Positions 33,993 through 50,436 are shown, numbered from the stretch's first letter. The stretch is DNA of 64,000 nucleotides from Gonapodya prolifera JEL478 (GCA_001574975.1 KQ965832.1:31879-95878); one strand, 5' to 3'. Translations and numbers: made by a program. The notes: generated from the letters alone by a model not told the origin.

Positions 33993-34910
33993 TTATGATT
34001 TTCCGATCTCATTCAGAATGTTGTCAGCAGTGTCACGGCGGCGGCTCTCCACGTAAGCTTCCGCCAGGAGTCCGTAGATCGTCACGTTTCCTTTAACCTG
34101 ACGGAAAAGTGGTATTGATTGTAGACAGCTCGATTAAAACATTTGCAAAGGATGTCTTACCCCATCTCTGTTCATTTCGTCAACAACAAGCCTTTCCACG
34201 CCTTCAATGTCCTTCCGCCCGATCACTGCCTAGTATCAGAGCAGAGAAGACAGTTCTGAAACCACCTAAGCGTCATTTAGAGAAATGAAGAGTCATACCT
34301 TGACCTATACTCCGACTTGGAATCAAATGGCGACTTGAAGAATTGTTTGCGTACCAAACGACTCACCAAATGTTCGTACGTCTTCTCATCTGGGCCGACT
34401 CCTTCGGATCGCATTGTTCCAAGGAACCCTAGCGCATCACCTAAGAATGAAGGTTCCTTTTTCAGTATCCGTTTTCCAACGCCTCCAGTTCCCATTTGGA
34501 CAGGGTCACTCTCCCGACCCTTTTACGCACCTACAGTCCAGTCCTCGACATGTGACGACGCCAGTAGGTTGTACTCGATGACGGACGGTCGCACGGTGGG
34601 GTGGTTCCTCATATCAGCGATGATTTCGTCGGTTGGAGAGGATTCTGAAGGTTTTTCTGGCCCACCACAGAGCAGGTCCCGAAACTCGGTAGCCTTGAGC
34701 TGTGCAAAGAGATGTGGCTCTTTGCGAATCTGTGAATATACGCTCAGCGCTTTGGAGCGGTCGCTGGTGAGCAGGCCGAGTACGGAGAGCTCACAAGGCT
34801 CCTCTCAGCTCCCGTAATAGGTCTCCTACAGCAGAGCTGTACAATCGAGTCGACCTCGGTCCAAGATGTGAGAGAAGCAACCATTTTGCAGGGAGTCCAT
34901 GAAGAGCCAT
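33993..34910 (-). CDS. pentatricopeptide-repeat-like protein, probably mitochondrial
   Basis: The ATG at 34910 gives MALHGLPAKWLLLSHLGPRS and TRLYSSAVGDLLRELRG, an Arg/Ser/Leu-rich N-terminus like a mitochondrial presequence. Exons below encode LLTSDRSKALSVYSQIRKEP, PTVRPSVIEYNLLASSHVED, GDALGFLGTMRSEGVGPDEK with TYEHLVSRLVRK (a typical PPR helix pair with the G-x-x-PDE-x-TY turn), RKDIEGVERLVVDEMNRDG and GNVTIYGLLAEAYVESRRRD. The frame between the presequence and the first repeat is not resolved at about 34790. The predicted role is organelle RNA binding or mitoribosome function, as for other short fungal PPR proteins. Confidence 0.6.
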
Positions 34911-35118
34911 CGCAACAAGATCGGGCAGTACGGAACAAGAGCGGAGTTTCGGGTGGTTGCTGGAGAGAGGTGGACCGAAGATTAGTGGGCTTGGAGCGTT
35001 GTGACGAGGTATCGGGGTGTTTTCCGGCCTTTTTAAAAATGGATGACTCAAAAGAACACCATTCGGTTTGCAAATTAATAATTTATGTACAAAATTGTCC
35101 AGTGCACCTTCACCACCT

Positions 35119-38100
35119 CTACTTCCGCCGTCCCTTACTGTCCTTCTTCGCTGCAGTGTCCGCTTTTGGGGACCCCTTGGCGGCACGACTCGGCTGCTTC
35201 TTCGCCCGGTTCCTGTTTTTAACATTCGCCGTCTCATAGTAATGCGTCCCGACCTTCTTCTTGTTGGTCGTCTTCCGCTTTTCCTTCTCCTTCGAAGCGT
35301 GGGATTCGGCGCCCTCGTCATCGCTGGCGTCACTGTCCGCATCCTTGTCTGAGAGCTCGAGTTCCGAGTCGGGCTCCTCCTCGACCGGCGTGACGGAGGG
35401 GGGCTTTGTGGCTGCTGGAGCCCTGACATTCCGCCGCTTCGATGGTGGCGCTGCGTCTTCGGTCTTCCCTCCAGCTCCACCTTCAGAACCCAAAACAAAA
35501 AACATCAATCACCGAAACCAACAACCCAACCCCAAAATCAGACCCACCTTTCCGCTTCACACCAGCAGCAGTCTCCACGGCAGGAGCCGGTGCCTCGACC
35601 TTAACATGTTCCTCATCCTTCACCACAAACACAGGCGCCCTCGACCGCCCGGGCGGTTTCACACCCGGCTGGATCACTTTGGCCAAGAACGCCTCAGCCT
35701 CGACTGCGATCACGTCCTTTACATCCTTCAACGGTTCGGCGGGGGCTTCTTCTTCGCTCTCGTCCTCACCCTCGAGCTCCTCCTCGGCCCACGCGATGGC
35801 ACCGTCCACCAACTTGGGATCAAAAGCCGGTTCCACTTCCTTCTCCTTTCCTCCAGCAGCACTTTTCCCCTTGGGCGCAGCGTCCTTCGTCTCCTCGCTC
35901 TTGCCTTCGCCCTTCACAGCACCCAGCAGCTCCTCCCACGACGGCTCCTCTCTCGCGTCCTCCTCACCCTCCTCGCTATTCACATCCCCCTCCTCCTTAG
36001 TGCCTTCAGTCTGCTTTTCGTCACCATCCGCGCTCTCCTCTTCTTCCTCGCCGTACGGGGTCTTGCGGTCCTCGGTAGTGTACTCGACCGTGACGCGGAT
36101 CTTGGCAAAGTGCTGCTTGATCGGGATCCCGGGGGTTGAGGCAACTTCCGAGTCGGCTTCTTCAGCCTTGCCCTCCTCAGAAGCCTCAGTGGTCGTCTTG
36201 CCCTCTTCGACCGCTGCACGGTTCTCAATTACCGCCGGTTTCCCCACCGTTGAGCCAGGCGGCGCAGTGAAGAACGGAATCTTCCCACGCAGCCAGTCGT
36301 TGAGGACCATCTTGGCGACAGTCGGGAGGTCCGGTTCGCCACCCTACCGCGAACGACACCGTATTATCAAAACACATACTCCCTTCCACGAAACGCCACC
36401 TCAAACGCACCTTGAGCAACTTCCCACCCTTCTTCGCGACCATCTCCAAAAACTCCTCCGCCGAATTCCACCCCTGTACGCCATATGTCTTCTCCAGGTA
36501 CCCCTTCCCACACCTTGCCACGACCGCATCCACATACTGCTCCGGCATCTCCACATTCTCCACCCTGACGACACCCCTGAGAACCAAATCGGCGTCCGTC
36601 ATGTCGGCACCGGGGGGCACGATCCCGGGACAGTCGATTAGGTAGATACGCTTCGTGAGTGTGATGTACTGCCAGATCTTGGTCTCGCCCGGGATGGGCG
36701 CAACGGTGCATGCTTTTTGAGAGCGCAGGGCGTTGATGATGGAGGATTTGCCGGCATTGGGGTATCTTTAGTCAGTTGGGAATGATGAGCAACGGGTTCT
36801 GAGATAAGAACACACCCACACCAGAGACTCACCCGATGAACCCGACGCTGATCTGCTTCTTGTCAGCATGAAGTTTCGCGAATTGTCTCAGCAGCGCGAT
36901 CAGGTCGCCCTTCCCGAAAGCGTTCTTAAGACTCGCGTGGAACGCTAGCGTTGGATACTCGGTGGAGAGAATCTTGACCCAGCGTGCCTTTGGCGGTTGC
37001 AAGAGTGAGTTGAGTTGGAGGAGAAGGTGGAATGACGACGGGTGGTGGGGAAGAAAGGAGAGGGAAAAATGTCCGTCAAGAACGAGAAAACCACCCCACG
37101 TGCAACCACCCATTTCAAAGTAAATGTAGGCCCCCCTTCTAAGCGCCCCGCCACCACACCGGGCGGGGTCTACTCTCAAGCGGGAACCTTGGCGATCTCC
37201 GTCTCCCGGAACGGGAGGGTGGAGGCCGCCTTGGTATGCTCTTCCACAGATGTAACGGGCGGTGTGTCATTGAAGGTCCACGGCCCTGACTTCATCGTGG
37301 GTTGCTCGTCATCTTGCTCCTGCACCGCTGGGTGTTTCTCGACCGGCTTCATCCCAGTTACTGTCTCACGTGACGCTCCTCTAGACCGTTCTTTCGCCCC
37401 CCTCAACCCCCCACCCCCCCACCCCCCACCCCTCGCCTCCACATCCACAACAACTCACCGTAACCCACGTAGGCACCAAATCGCACTTATTCAGCACAAA
37501 CACCACATGCTTATGCGGTGCCTCCTTCTTCAACCTCTTCTCGACCGCCTTACACCGTGTCCCCTCGGGGTCTCGCGCGTCCAGGACCATGCAGAGGACG
37601 TCGGAGCTGTCGATGACCTTGTGCAGTTCGGACCAGATCCGCTTGGATGTGCCCTTGGAGAAGATGGGGTCGCGAGCGGTCGGGGTCGAGTCCGGGGTGT
37701 CGAGGGCGAGAAGGGCTTGGTCGGTTGTGGAGGAGTAGGAGTCTGGAAGGCGAGGATGGGGTGGGTGGTGGGAAGGTGTGGTTTCGGTGAGATGTTTGAC
37801 GGAAGGCGGAAACGGAGAAAATGAATCGCTTGATCCCAACGGGATCCATATCTTTACGAGAACAGATTACAGCATCGCTCTTGTTTCGGTCAGCGCTATC
37901 GCGCTTAGGCCTCGGTGCTCGGTCTTCCGTGCTTTACACTCCAGACCTCGCGTCTCGAACGCAGACCCACCTTGCGCCTTTTCCACCCCTTCCACCATCT
38001 CTTCAAAGCTGCCCGTACCGAGTTTGACGCGCTTTCTCCTCCTTCCCGCACTGAACGTCTCTCCAAACGGCTCCGTCTCAAGCACATGGACTCGGGACTG

Positions 38101-38829
38101 CTTTGCCGCGGCAGAGTCGTTCAGGAGCGACATGGGGAGCGTGTTTTGTCTGACGACAAACGAGTAGGGGTTCGCGAGGTGGGTCGTCATGGCGGTTCGG
38201 AACGCGGTGAGCGAGTCTTGCGTGATTGTGCGGGTGTTTTCTGAACGTGGTGGAGGAATATAAAGGGACGAAAGGTCACCAACTCGTCCGCTCGCGCTCC
38301 GCATGTGTCATTGGCGCTTCGCGCAGGATCACTCGCCTCCGGCGGACTCCTCGGTCAGCGCTGCGCGCTTAGGCCTCGATGTCGCTCCGCGACGTTATTC
38401 CGCTTCGCGGATCACTCGCCTCCGGCGGACGCCTCGGTCAGCGCTATCGCGCTTAGGCCTCGGACACTCGGACCCCACACTCACCGAACCACTTCCTGTT
38501 TGGGTCCACACGGGCGACGGTCCCCGAGGCCAGCTTGCTCTGAAAGTCTGCTGCCTTGATAATCTGCCCGTCTGCATTCCGCGTCGGTGCCCCGGACTTG
38601 AGCAAGTTGAGATGGCGCAGTTTCTTTGCATCTCTGTAGAAGTTGGATCCTGCGGAGTGCGGAGTGGGGTTGGTGGAGGAGGTGGGTGAGTGGAAGGGTG
38701 AGTAGATGGATGGGTGGGTGGGATGGAGTGTCTGACCAACCGCCACTCACCCTTGACCTTCGTGACGTTGGACAGCGAGTGTGCACCGTCCGACTTCTGC
38801 CGACTCTTCTCGCGCTTGCCGACGCCCAT
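35119..38829 (-). CDS. NOG2: nucleolar GTP-binding protein 2 (60S ribosome assembly GTPase)
   Basis: Eight exons; start [15 protein letters not shown] at 38829, stop at 35119. The NGP1NT domain reads [40 protein letters not shown] and [20 protein letters not shown]. The circularly permuted GTPase follows: DARDP (G5), NKCDLVPTW (G4, about 37460), GYPNAGKSS (G1 P-loop, interrupted by an intron after the first Gly), then [18 protein letters not shown] (G2) and [10 protein letters not shown] (G3, about 36640). The C-terminal part is very long, acidic and Lys-rich, ending KKDSKGRRK, typical of nucleolar proteins. It acts in nuclear export of pre-60S particles. Two introns carry GC hairpin repeats, and the intron between G4 and G1 is unusually long (about 450 bases). 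Confidence 0.92.
37175..37448 (-). other. ORF inside a NOG2 intron
   Basis: A 90-codon open frame on the coding strand, within the intron separating LVPTWVT from [10 protein letters not shown]. Its composition is protein-like ([20 protein letters not shown], later [19 protein letters not shown]), but it lies where other NOG2 proteins have no insertion. It may be an alternative exon, a nested gene fragment or chance. Confidence 0.25.
37880..37950. repeat. GC hairpin repeat, copy in NOG2 intron
   Basis: CAGCGCTATCGCGCTTAGG followed by CCTCGGTGCTCGGTCTTCCGTGCTT. These two modules also occur in the array at 38270-38470 and, reversed, at the start of the MDE1 intron array. Confidence 0.7.
38265..38472. 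repeat. GC hairpin repeat array in NOG2 intron
   Basis: Two tandem copies of the module GATCACTCGCCTCCGGCGGA followed by CCTCGGTCAGCGC-loop-GCGCTTAGGCCTCG. They are separated by small hairpins GTCGC-TCC-GCGAC and CCGC-TTC-GCGG. The spacer hairpins differ between copies but keep pairing. The unit matches, in reverse orientation, the array inside the MDE1 intron 21 kb away. Confidence 0.75.
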
Positions 38830-39313
38830 CACTGCGATGCTGCTGTCCGTTGTGTTGCGGTCCAGGCAAGACAAAATGTGCACGGGCCACTTTTCCGACC
38901 GCAGTAACAAAGTTTGGAATTGCCAAGTCCGCGAACCCTATGTAAAGCTACACTCCTTGACGCTCCGCAGGGATCATTTTCTCCTCTCCTAACATATTAA
39001 GCATCACGAGGCCTTTGAACGTTGGCTCTCTGATCGCCGATGGGACACCCGTCTGATTGGAAGTCACTCTGTCCTCCGTGACACCATCAAGCTTTCTCAA
39101 TTCTATGGACATCCTCAAAGCACATTCCTGGATCACTACCTGGGATGAATGCGACGGCAGCAATCACAGATAGTGACCGTTTTCTTAGCCATTTCTTTGG
39201 GAGAGAGTCATTCGTAGTGGTGACGTGGATGGAGCATTCACACATCGTGACATTGTTCAGCTTTGAATATATTCTACATCTCCCTCACTCCTCCCAAGTA
39301 TGACTCCAAAGTT

Positions 39314-40580
39314 TTACAATCCATGAAAATGGTGATCGTGGCCGCACAGTAACACGGCATGGACAGACGGCAGTAGTCCAAGTCTGCCATCACAATAGAA
39401 ATCACCACTCCCCCAAGATCGCGGCATGACTTTCCACGTCGTCCCCTCTCCTTCCTTCTTCTGCATTAAAGCGTCACTGAAATGAACATACACATACCTC
39501 AAGATACCACACTGAAGGTTGTAATCTGTTGCGGCAAGAGAACATTGGAAACGTGGGAAGTTTGCATGGTCGATAACAGCTGCGTATAGTGAAAGAGAGT
39601 CGTCAAGAAAGTAAACGGAACAGAGGTCACAATTAACAGGTTGAAGACCCAGGGCCAGGAGGCGACACTTCAGGGTCAAACCACTCACCAAGCATCCATC
39701 AACTCTATCTGCGACTTTTCGAGCATTAAGTATGAAGGTAACATATCAGATACTTGAGTTAGAACCTTATAGCTCACCCAAATAAGCATTGGTCACGTTT
39801 CCTGGCTGGTGACTGCTACAACATTGCGACAAAGGTGCGATGCTTCAGTCCGATCGTGGGCATAATCGGGGCACATGTCCGGCAATTTAACACCAGATTT
39901 CTCCTCTTTCTTTTCATCCACGCTTGCAGTGTCAATGTCGGTGCAAAAGCTAATCAAGGGGCAGCCAAGGGTTGTGGGTACAACATGTTTTGAATGTTGC
40001 CAAAACATTTCTGCAAAAAGTCCACCACTTGGCACTTGGCCGTCCTCAAAAATTGTTTAAGATGTTACTGGATGCACCAAGTTGTTTAACTCAGAACCTA
40101 CTTTGCCTATAGTTGTGCCTCAGGTTCTGGCTCCCTATTTTTGCGCCACGTTAGCATTGTGTAGAAATAGTTGACCGAATTCTCAACATGATGGCTGTTG
40201 CGATTCGCTCTACCTGGGTAGCCCTAAACCCCAGATTTCCGTTGATGGTATCATCACAGCTGACTGTCCGGATTGGAGTCCGCAATTTTTTCAAGTTTTG
40301 AAATTCTCGTCTCTGTGGAACGATTTTCTTGTCATTGTTCCCTTTGAAGTAGTGGGCGTGACGCCTTTGACGATCGCCCATCCGTTCATTGCAACCTAGT
40401 ATTTTTCGTTGACTGTGGGGTCATATAGTGAATACGCGAAAATTGGAGACCAATTATATTCTTGTTTGACCCGTTGTTCGAAGGAACGGTACTAAATGTT
40501 TTTACATTGGCGCCAGCCCCCGAGTCGACACCTGTCTTTTCGTCCTCGAGACTATCTTTCGCATCCGTAAGCAAACTCAA
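39314..40580 (-). CDS. possible multi-exon orphan gene
   Basis: Four - strand open stretches in series have coding-like composition: 40580-40386 (LTDAKDSLEDEKTGVDSGAG), 40381-40151 (QRREFQNLKKLRTPIRTVSC), 40035-39793 (GCPLISFCTDIDTASVDEKK) and 39691-39314 (LTLKCRLLALGLQPVNCDLC, YVYVHFSDALMQKKEGE). Donor-like gtgagt words lie between some. No domain is recognised, and the joins are not established. Confidence 0.25.
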
Positions 40581-40799
40581 GTAAAGCTTTACATTGTCAG
40601 TTTAAGCAGGAATGATCGAGTATGGGAGGTCCATCTTCAGGCCCTCTTCTCAGATGTGATCAACATACAATGACAGAGCACAGAGGTGGTATTAACTTAT
40701 TCAGAATAGTTGAATAATAAATAGCGTTATCTTCGGGTTTGGAATGGCAACCACAGCAACTGCGCACCACATTTGCACTTCCCGCATCCGCAAACCGAA

Positions 40800-43645
40800 A
40801 TGTCCGGTGACGGTGGTGACATCGCTCTATCAATTGACGAAACCAACAAGTTGCGCATTTCGCTGGGACTCAAACCGCTGCAGGTCGATGGCGACGTGGC
40901 ATCGGGTGGAGGCGAGCCCAAAGAACGAGACGCGGACGCAGAAGCTGAGGAGAACTACACAGAGTACAGGTCGAAGGAGAAGGCGCAGCTGGAGCGCACG
41001 GCGGCCCTGGACAGGATTGCGCGGTCGCGGAATAAGCGGCTTCTCAACGCCAAACTTGCCGGGGCTACGCTGGCATCAGACACCCTTCCTGATGAGGGTG
41101 GGGCGGGGGCGGATGTAGACGACCCCCTGGCGTGGGTGAAGCGCTCACGCGTGAGGCAGCATGAGCTGGCCGAAAGAAGGAGGAAGGAGCAGGAGGAAAT
41201 GGACAGGCAGGCGGAAGAACAGGCGAAGAAGGAGTACGTAGTTTCCGGTGTACGTGTGGGTCATCGGGCAGAGGACCTTGTGGAGGCGGGAGAGGCTATT
41301 CTGGTTCTCAAAGATTCGACCATTGAGGAGAACGAAGGTACGTGGTTCTTCCCGTATGGTGGCGCGACACGTTTACCGAAGGCGAGCTATGAGATACGTA
41401 CATTGACTACGAAGAGTATCTTTTGTCTGGGAGGTCTTCCTATCTAGGGTGGTGGTCGGCGGAGGGGGGATGAATGGTGAAGGGTCGGGAAAAGTCGACA
41501 ACGTGCGAGGAACTTTTACTTGCCGTACTTGTTTTTTGCGCTCGGCCGTTTTACTAATAATGCTAAACCCACAACTGCTTCCCTCCCCTTCTTCCCGCCC
41601 CCGCAGCCGAAGGTGACGAGCTTGTGTCCAACATAATGACCGAAAAGGAGCGCCTCGCCCGCAAAGCCGACCTGGCCAAGAAGAAGCCCGGTTATAACCC
41701 CTTTGAGACCGCAGCCGACGCCGGAGCGGGAGCGTCTCGTGGAATCCTGTCCCAGTATGACGAGGAAATCGACGGTGTGGAGAAGGATTCGTTCGTCATT
41801 GGGGCGGGCGGACGGGTCGCCGTTGAGGAGGAGCGGGAGCGGCGGCGTGATGCCGCAGAGAGGGCACGACTGGGAGTGGGACTGACGGGGCGGAAGGAGG
41901 ACCTGCAGTACGGCAAGACAGGCGAGATCCGGGACTACATGACCAAAGAGGAGGACGAAGCCGCGCAGACGGAGGCAACGTTCAAGAAGACCAAAAAGAA
42001 GAGCAAGAAGGATCGCAAGGCTCGGACGCGGGATGAGGTCGATGAAGGAACCGGCAATGACGCGGTCGGGGACGTGGATATGGCGCCTCCCTCTGGGCCG
42101 GTGGACTCGTTTGCGTTCTCAAACGCGACACAAGATACGTCTGGAACCAACTTTGTCGACGACGAAGATTTGCAGGCGGCGCTTGCCAGGCAACGAAGAC
42201 TCGCCGCGCGGAAGAGAGCTCGGGAGCAGGCCGTGGCTGCGCCGGAGGATATCGCGAGGATGATAAAACGGGAAGAGGAGGGTGGTGATACAGGAGAGAG
42301 CGCTACGACCTGGGCTGTTGATGGTGATGCCGAAATGGGTGTGGTGAAGGATGAGGACAACGAAGAAGGCGATGAGGCGGACCCGCTCGTGCTTTCTGAT
42401 ACGACCGAGTTTGTGCGCAACCTGCCCTCCGTGTCCGTGTTCCAGGAACGACAAATTGCTGCCGAGCGACGCCGACGTGCGGCAGAACTCGCCGTATCTG
42501 CACGACCCGGTGGGGCTGGAGGGGACGTCGACATGCCCGCAAAGGAGGAGGAGGACGAAGCTATCGAGGAGATGGACGTTGACGGGCGCGGACGCGGGGG
42601 GAGTGCGGATGCGAGCGACGAGGACGGTGATGTGGGCGATGTCGCGGCGCGGGCCAGGATGCGAAAGGGTGGGTGGACCGAGGCAGCGGAGGACGGGGAG
42701 ATCGAGACCAAAGGAAGCGTGTTGGAGAGGATTGAAGAGGGTGGGGGAAGAGAGGGGACTCCAGATGAGGATGAGCTGGTACGTTTGATGGGGGAGTGGA
42801 AGGGCGTGGCTGGTGATGCTGACCGCTCCGTTTTTACAGGCTGGAATTGTGGAGGAGCCACTGGTTGGAAGCGGCCTCGGAGCGGCCTTAACGTACCTCA
42901 ACTCGCGTGGGATGCTGGAGAAGCCGACTCCTGAGCTGGAAGAGCGGGAGAACCTTCTTCGAAAGCGGCTGCAGTGGGCCGAGGACCAAAAGAAGAAGGA
43001 CGCCCGGCGCAAGATGGAGGACTTATGGCGCAAAGAGGCACGTAAGCGTGAGGAAGCCAAGAAGAAAAAAGGTGGCGGGGGTGGCCAGCAGTCGTACTGG
43101 GAGGAAGAGGAGAGGGCACGCGAAGAAGCCATGATCGAGCGTCAGCGCGCCCGGGAACTGGAGGACAAGTTTAAGGACTACAAACCCGTTGTGAACATCG
43201 AGTACACGAACGAATTTGGTATTAAGATGGACGAGAAGGAGGCGTTCAAGTACCTGTCCCATCGATTCCACGGCAAGGGGTCCGGCAAGCAGAAGATCGA
43301 GAAACGCCTGCTCAAGATCCAGGATAAGTTGAAGGAGGAGGCCGCGTCGAGTTCGGCGCCCATTGGGGCAGTGCAGAAGTTGCAGGAAGCGACCAAGCGG
43401 ATGGGTCAGGTATGTTACCAATGGCTGCTGAGTTCGATGTTGCCTTTTTACTAACGGCGTGTTGCTTTTCCCTACGCCAGCCCCACATCGTACTCCAAGT
43501 CGGCAACCGCGGAGTCGCTCCCGTCCTACCACCGGTCTCGGGTCCTTCGGATCCGAGCAAGTCAGGAGCTGCGGCGCTGAGTAAACCCAAGAAGCGCAAG
43601 GGTGACGATCCTTCGGGGACAGGGAAAAAGGCGAAGAAGGGGTAG
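40800..43645 (+). CDS. SART1: SART1/Snu66-family tri-snRNP protein
   Basis: Exons 40800-41337, 41607-42778, 42840-43409 and 43481-43645 give 814 residues in frame. The N-terminus IALSIDETNKLRISLGLKPL is the SART1/Snu66 signature. Also visible are DDPLAWVKRSR, GVRVGHRAEDLVEAGEAILV with LKDSTIEENE, and the C-terminal VVNIEYTNEFGIKMDEKEAF with KYLSHRFHGKGSGKQKIEKR, which is highly conserved in the family. The middle is charged and coiled coil. The protein is a U4/U6.U5 tri-snRNP component needed for spliceosome activation and acts in the nucleus. A methionine nine codons upstream (40773) is an alternative start. It lies close to a Prp2/DHX16 gene. Confidence 0.93.
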
Positions 43646-43789
43646 TTTGTTTATATTGGGGAATTGCGGGATTAGGGTGGCATACATGCTTTCTTCCACC
43701 TTGGGGCGTCCAATCATTGGCAATGACGCCAAGATGCCTGGTAATTGGACGCGTGGCAACAGTGTTGGCCACACCAACTGTCCACCACT

Positions 43790-45573
43790 TCACGCTCCAA
43801 ATTTCATCTGATAATCTGACTTCTTCGACCCCAACGGCGGCCCCTTCCTCGGGTTCCAGTTCCACCCAGGCAAGGACTCGAGCAGCGTGATCTCCACATC
43901 CGAAATGTGCCTCGGCACGTTTTTGTACACCTTCTTCTCGTTCAGCGCCCGGTAGCTGATCCGCACCTCACGCAGAAAATAGAACAGTCGCTTCTCGAGA
44001 TCGCTGTTGGTAGCCGAGGTCGGGTACGTGTAAGTCGGGGTGGCCCTGTCGTGCTCCCCGTCGGCGTCACCATCAGCCCGCGATCGAAGGAACTCGCACA
44101 GTCCAAGGAATTTGGCCTTGAAGCCCATATCGGTTTGCGAAAGCAGGCGGTCGGCGTCGGCGGGAGGGAGGGACCCCACGTAAGCGTCTTTCCCCGTGTC
44201 CTCCATGCGCTCTCGAAAGATGTTGACGACTTTTCCATGTCCAGTAGGGATGCGCAAGTTCACTGATTGGAGGATCGATGTGCGGGATCCGGGCGTGTCG
44301 TCATGGTCATGCAGGCCGTGGTCACTGGTGTCGCCGGAAACTGACGCAAGCAAAAATGTGAGATTTTCGGTGCCGGTCGCGCATCTGACGCTGGGATTGA
44401 TGTACGAGGAAACTCACGGTCTAGGTCTAGAGAGTCGAACGGGTCTTCGTGTGACGGTGCATCTGGGTCGGCGTCTTCGTCTGCGTCTGCGTCTGTGCCT
44501 GCGTCTGAAGATTCTGCGTCGACTTTGGCAAAGTCCGCCCACCATTGTCTGTCAGATAAGTCGTCGGACCTCCTTCCGTTTTCTGACTTGCGTCCCTTCG
44601 CAGGGCTGCCACAGTTTTCCGAATTGCTTCCCTCCCCCGCCTCGCCTCCATTTTCGGCCGTTTTCCGTTTCCCAGTCCTGCCTCTCTTCTTCATACACGC
44701 TTCGTGCCACCAAGGCTGCTCGAACAATACCCGTCTCTCATCCTCCGTCAACCCTCTGTACGTGCCATACTTCCCACCCCCACCGGACTCAGTCTCGGCG
44801 GCATTGACGCGTTTTCGCTGTGTGTAAATCCAGTTGTAGTACTTCATCTCGACGTCAGAGCCAGAGAGGGCCCCGGGACGCGGAAAACGCCGGTGACGCC
44901 GGATGAAGGCGTTGACGGCAAGGAAGTTGCGCATCCAGAGCGAGACGGAAGCGCTTTTTGTAAGATCGCCGGCCTTTCCCTGGCTGCCGTCCCCACCCCC
45001 GCTCGACCTGCCAGCGTCGTACTCCCATGACCACCCAGGCAAGCTCTCGAGCAGGTCTATCTCTGAGCGCGTCATCTCGCGTTTGTATTGCGCGATGGAG
45101 CGTGGCAGCTTTCTCCAGGGGTCGGTGAGACGCCAGTACCGATGTCGCTGGAGGTTCATCCAGGAGAGACCTCGGACACTGTCGCCGGAGGAATCGGACC
45201 ATCGTGATTGGATCTTGGCGAATTTCTTGTGCCAGTTCTCGGAGGAGTCTTTGTGCGGTTTGAGCTTTTTGGTGGTGGGGGTGGGTTGCGGTGGAATTTC
45301 CAATGCGGAGTCCATTGAGACGTTGACATCGGGGTCAGATCCAATATCAGACTGTTCGTCCTTTTTCTCGCCGTAGACGTCATCGTGTACACGAGTGGAA
45401 GGTTTTATGTCGTGGAGAGATGCGGAGAGTTTTTTCTTCTTCCCTGGGGGTCCCGTTAGCTGAAAATTCCACAAAAAAACACAAATACGTGGGGCAACAA
45501 CAGCGAAAGGTTTTAGACAAGTGGTCCTCACATCTCTTTCAGATGGTAGAGTACGCTTTCCCTTGGATGGCAT
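43790..45573 (-). CDS. nuclear-type protein with LESLPGW (helicase-associated-like) repeats
   Basis: Exons 45573-45532, 45459-44418 and 44340-43790 give 544 residues in frame (introns 72 and 77 bases). Three modules end with a similar helix: RSEIDLLESLPGWSWE (about 45070), ERRVLFEQPWWHE (about 44740) and VEITLLESLPGWNWNP (about 43890). The second is preceded by FLAVNAFIRRHRRFPRPGAL and YYNWIYTQRKRV, the pattern of the helicase-associated (HA) domain (W/F, hRxP, W-x-x-x-R, LPGW). Between modules lie basic, Ser/Asp-rich linkers with a long Asp/Ala/Thr run. No helicase motor is present. The function is unknown; a DNA- or RNA-binding role is inferred from HA-domain biology. Confidence 0.6.
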
Positions 45574-46358
45574 AATTTCTGCCAGAGATGGCTTTTGGTC
45601 TGCAGAGAAAAGGTAAATCCCGCCGAAATGGAATTGCCATCCAGCGGCTGAGTCAGCTCGATGTTCTTCGTTAGAGAATATTGCTCCCACCGTTGTCGCT
45701 CATTCTTCCGTGTGTTCTCCGTGCGATGCCGCCTGGACCGCGTCACGTTCGCTCCAATTGTTACGAGTGCGCCGATAAACCCAGAGAAAAGGTCTTGCAC
45801 CGAGTCCCGCAGCGGAAGTTCCGTCTCCGTCTGCACACGGTCCAAACTACGTCTGCTGCTTGCTGTGGAATCGAAGGCGTCGCGATTCCAGTAGAAAACT
45901 GTGTGCTGCGGTCCCACTAATTTTTTTACTTGCTTACAGAAAAAAAAAAAGCGTCCTTCAAACCGCCTTGCGCCAAAACGCTATGGGCGTAGAGACTGCA
46001 CCGTCAGTCGTGTTGTATACCTCAGGCAACGCGTTGTAGTGACTGGGACCAAGTGTGCGTAGGAACAAATTTCACCAATACTATCGAATAAAAATACGGT
46101 ACTTCCTCATATTAAACTAGGTCATGGTAAATGAGCATGAAGGTTGTTGACTGGTGTTCTGTGCCGAACTTTGAAATTCAACCCGCAGTCAAGAACACTT
46201 CGCCTTTCGGAACCTTTCACGACCTCAGTCCACTCGAATCCTACGAACCTTCTGCCAAACGCGAGACTGACTCGCCCCCAACGGTCCATCGGCCCTAGCG
46301 ACTTCATTTTCGACAGGAAACTCCTCACCTCTGTCACCACCTCGAAACCGCAACGGCG
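45574..46358. other. divergent promoter region
   Basis: Spacer between two outward-facing genes, with a poly-A run near 45942-45951. An open - strand frame from 45917 (GFIGALVTIGANVTRSRRHR) overlaps the 5' end of the HA-like gene, and a + strand frame at 45734-45920 overlaps it in turn. I do not support either as a gene. Confidence 0.4.

Positions 46359-50436
<4,078 letters not shown>

Noticed and set aside
35261-36641. Long + strand Ser/Pro/His-rich frames (up to 399 codons) opposite the NOG2 tail
   Set aside because: They are the complement of the Glu/Lys-rich C-terminal exons of NOG2 and have no motif or own splice signals.
40386-40580. DSGAGANV resembling a retroviral-type aspartic protease motif
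   Set aside because: No flanking protease, reverse transcriptase, integrase or terminal repeats; the following residues do not fit the fold. Treated as part of an orphan gene candidate.
41935-43132. Long - strand Ser/Pro-rich frames opposite SART1
   Set aside because: Complement of the acidic, Ala/Arg-rich SART1 exons; no independent support.
45528-45917. 129-codon - strand frame upstream of the LESLPGW gene
   Set aside because: It overlaps that gene's first exon and intron in another frame and has no recognised domain; more likely leader sequence.
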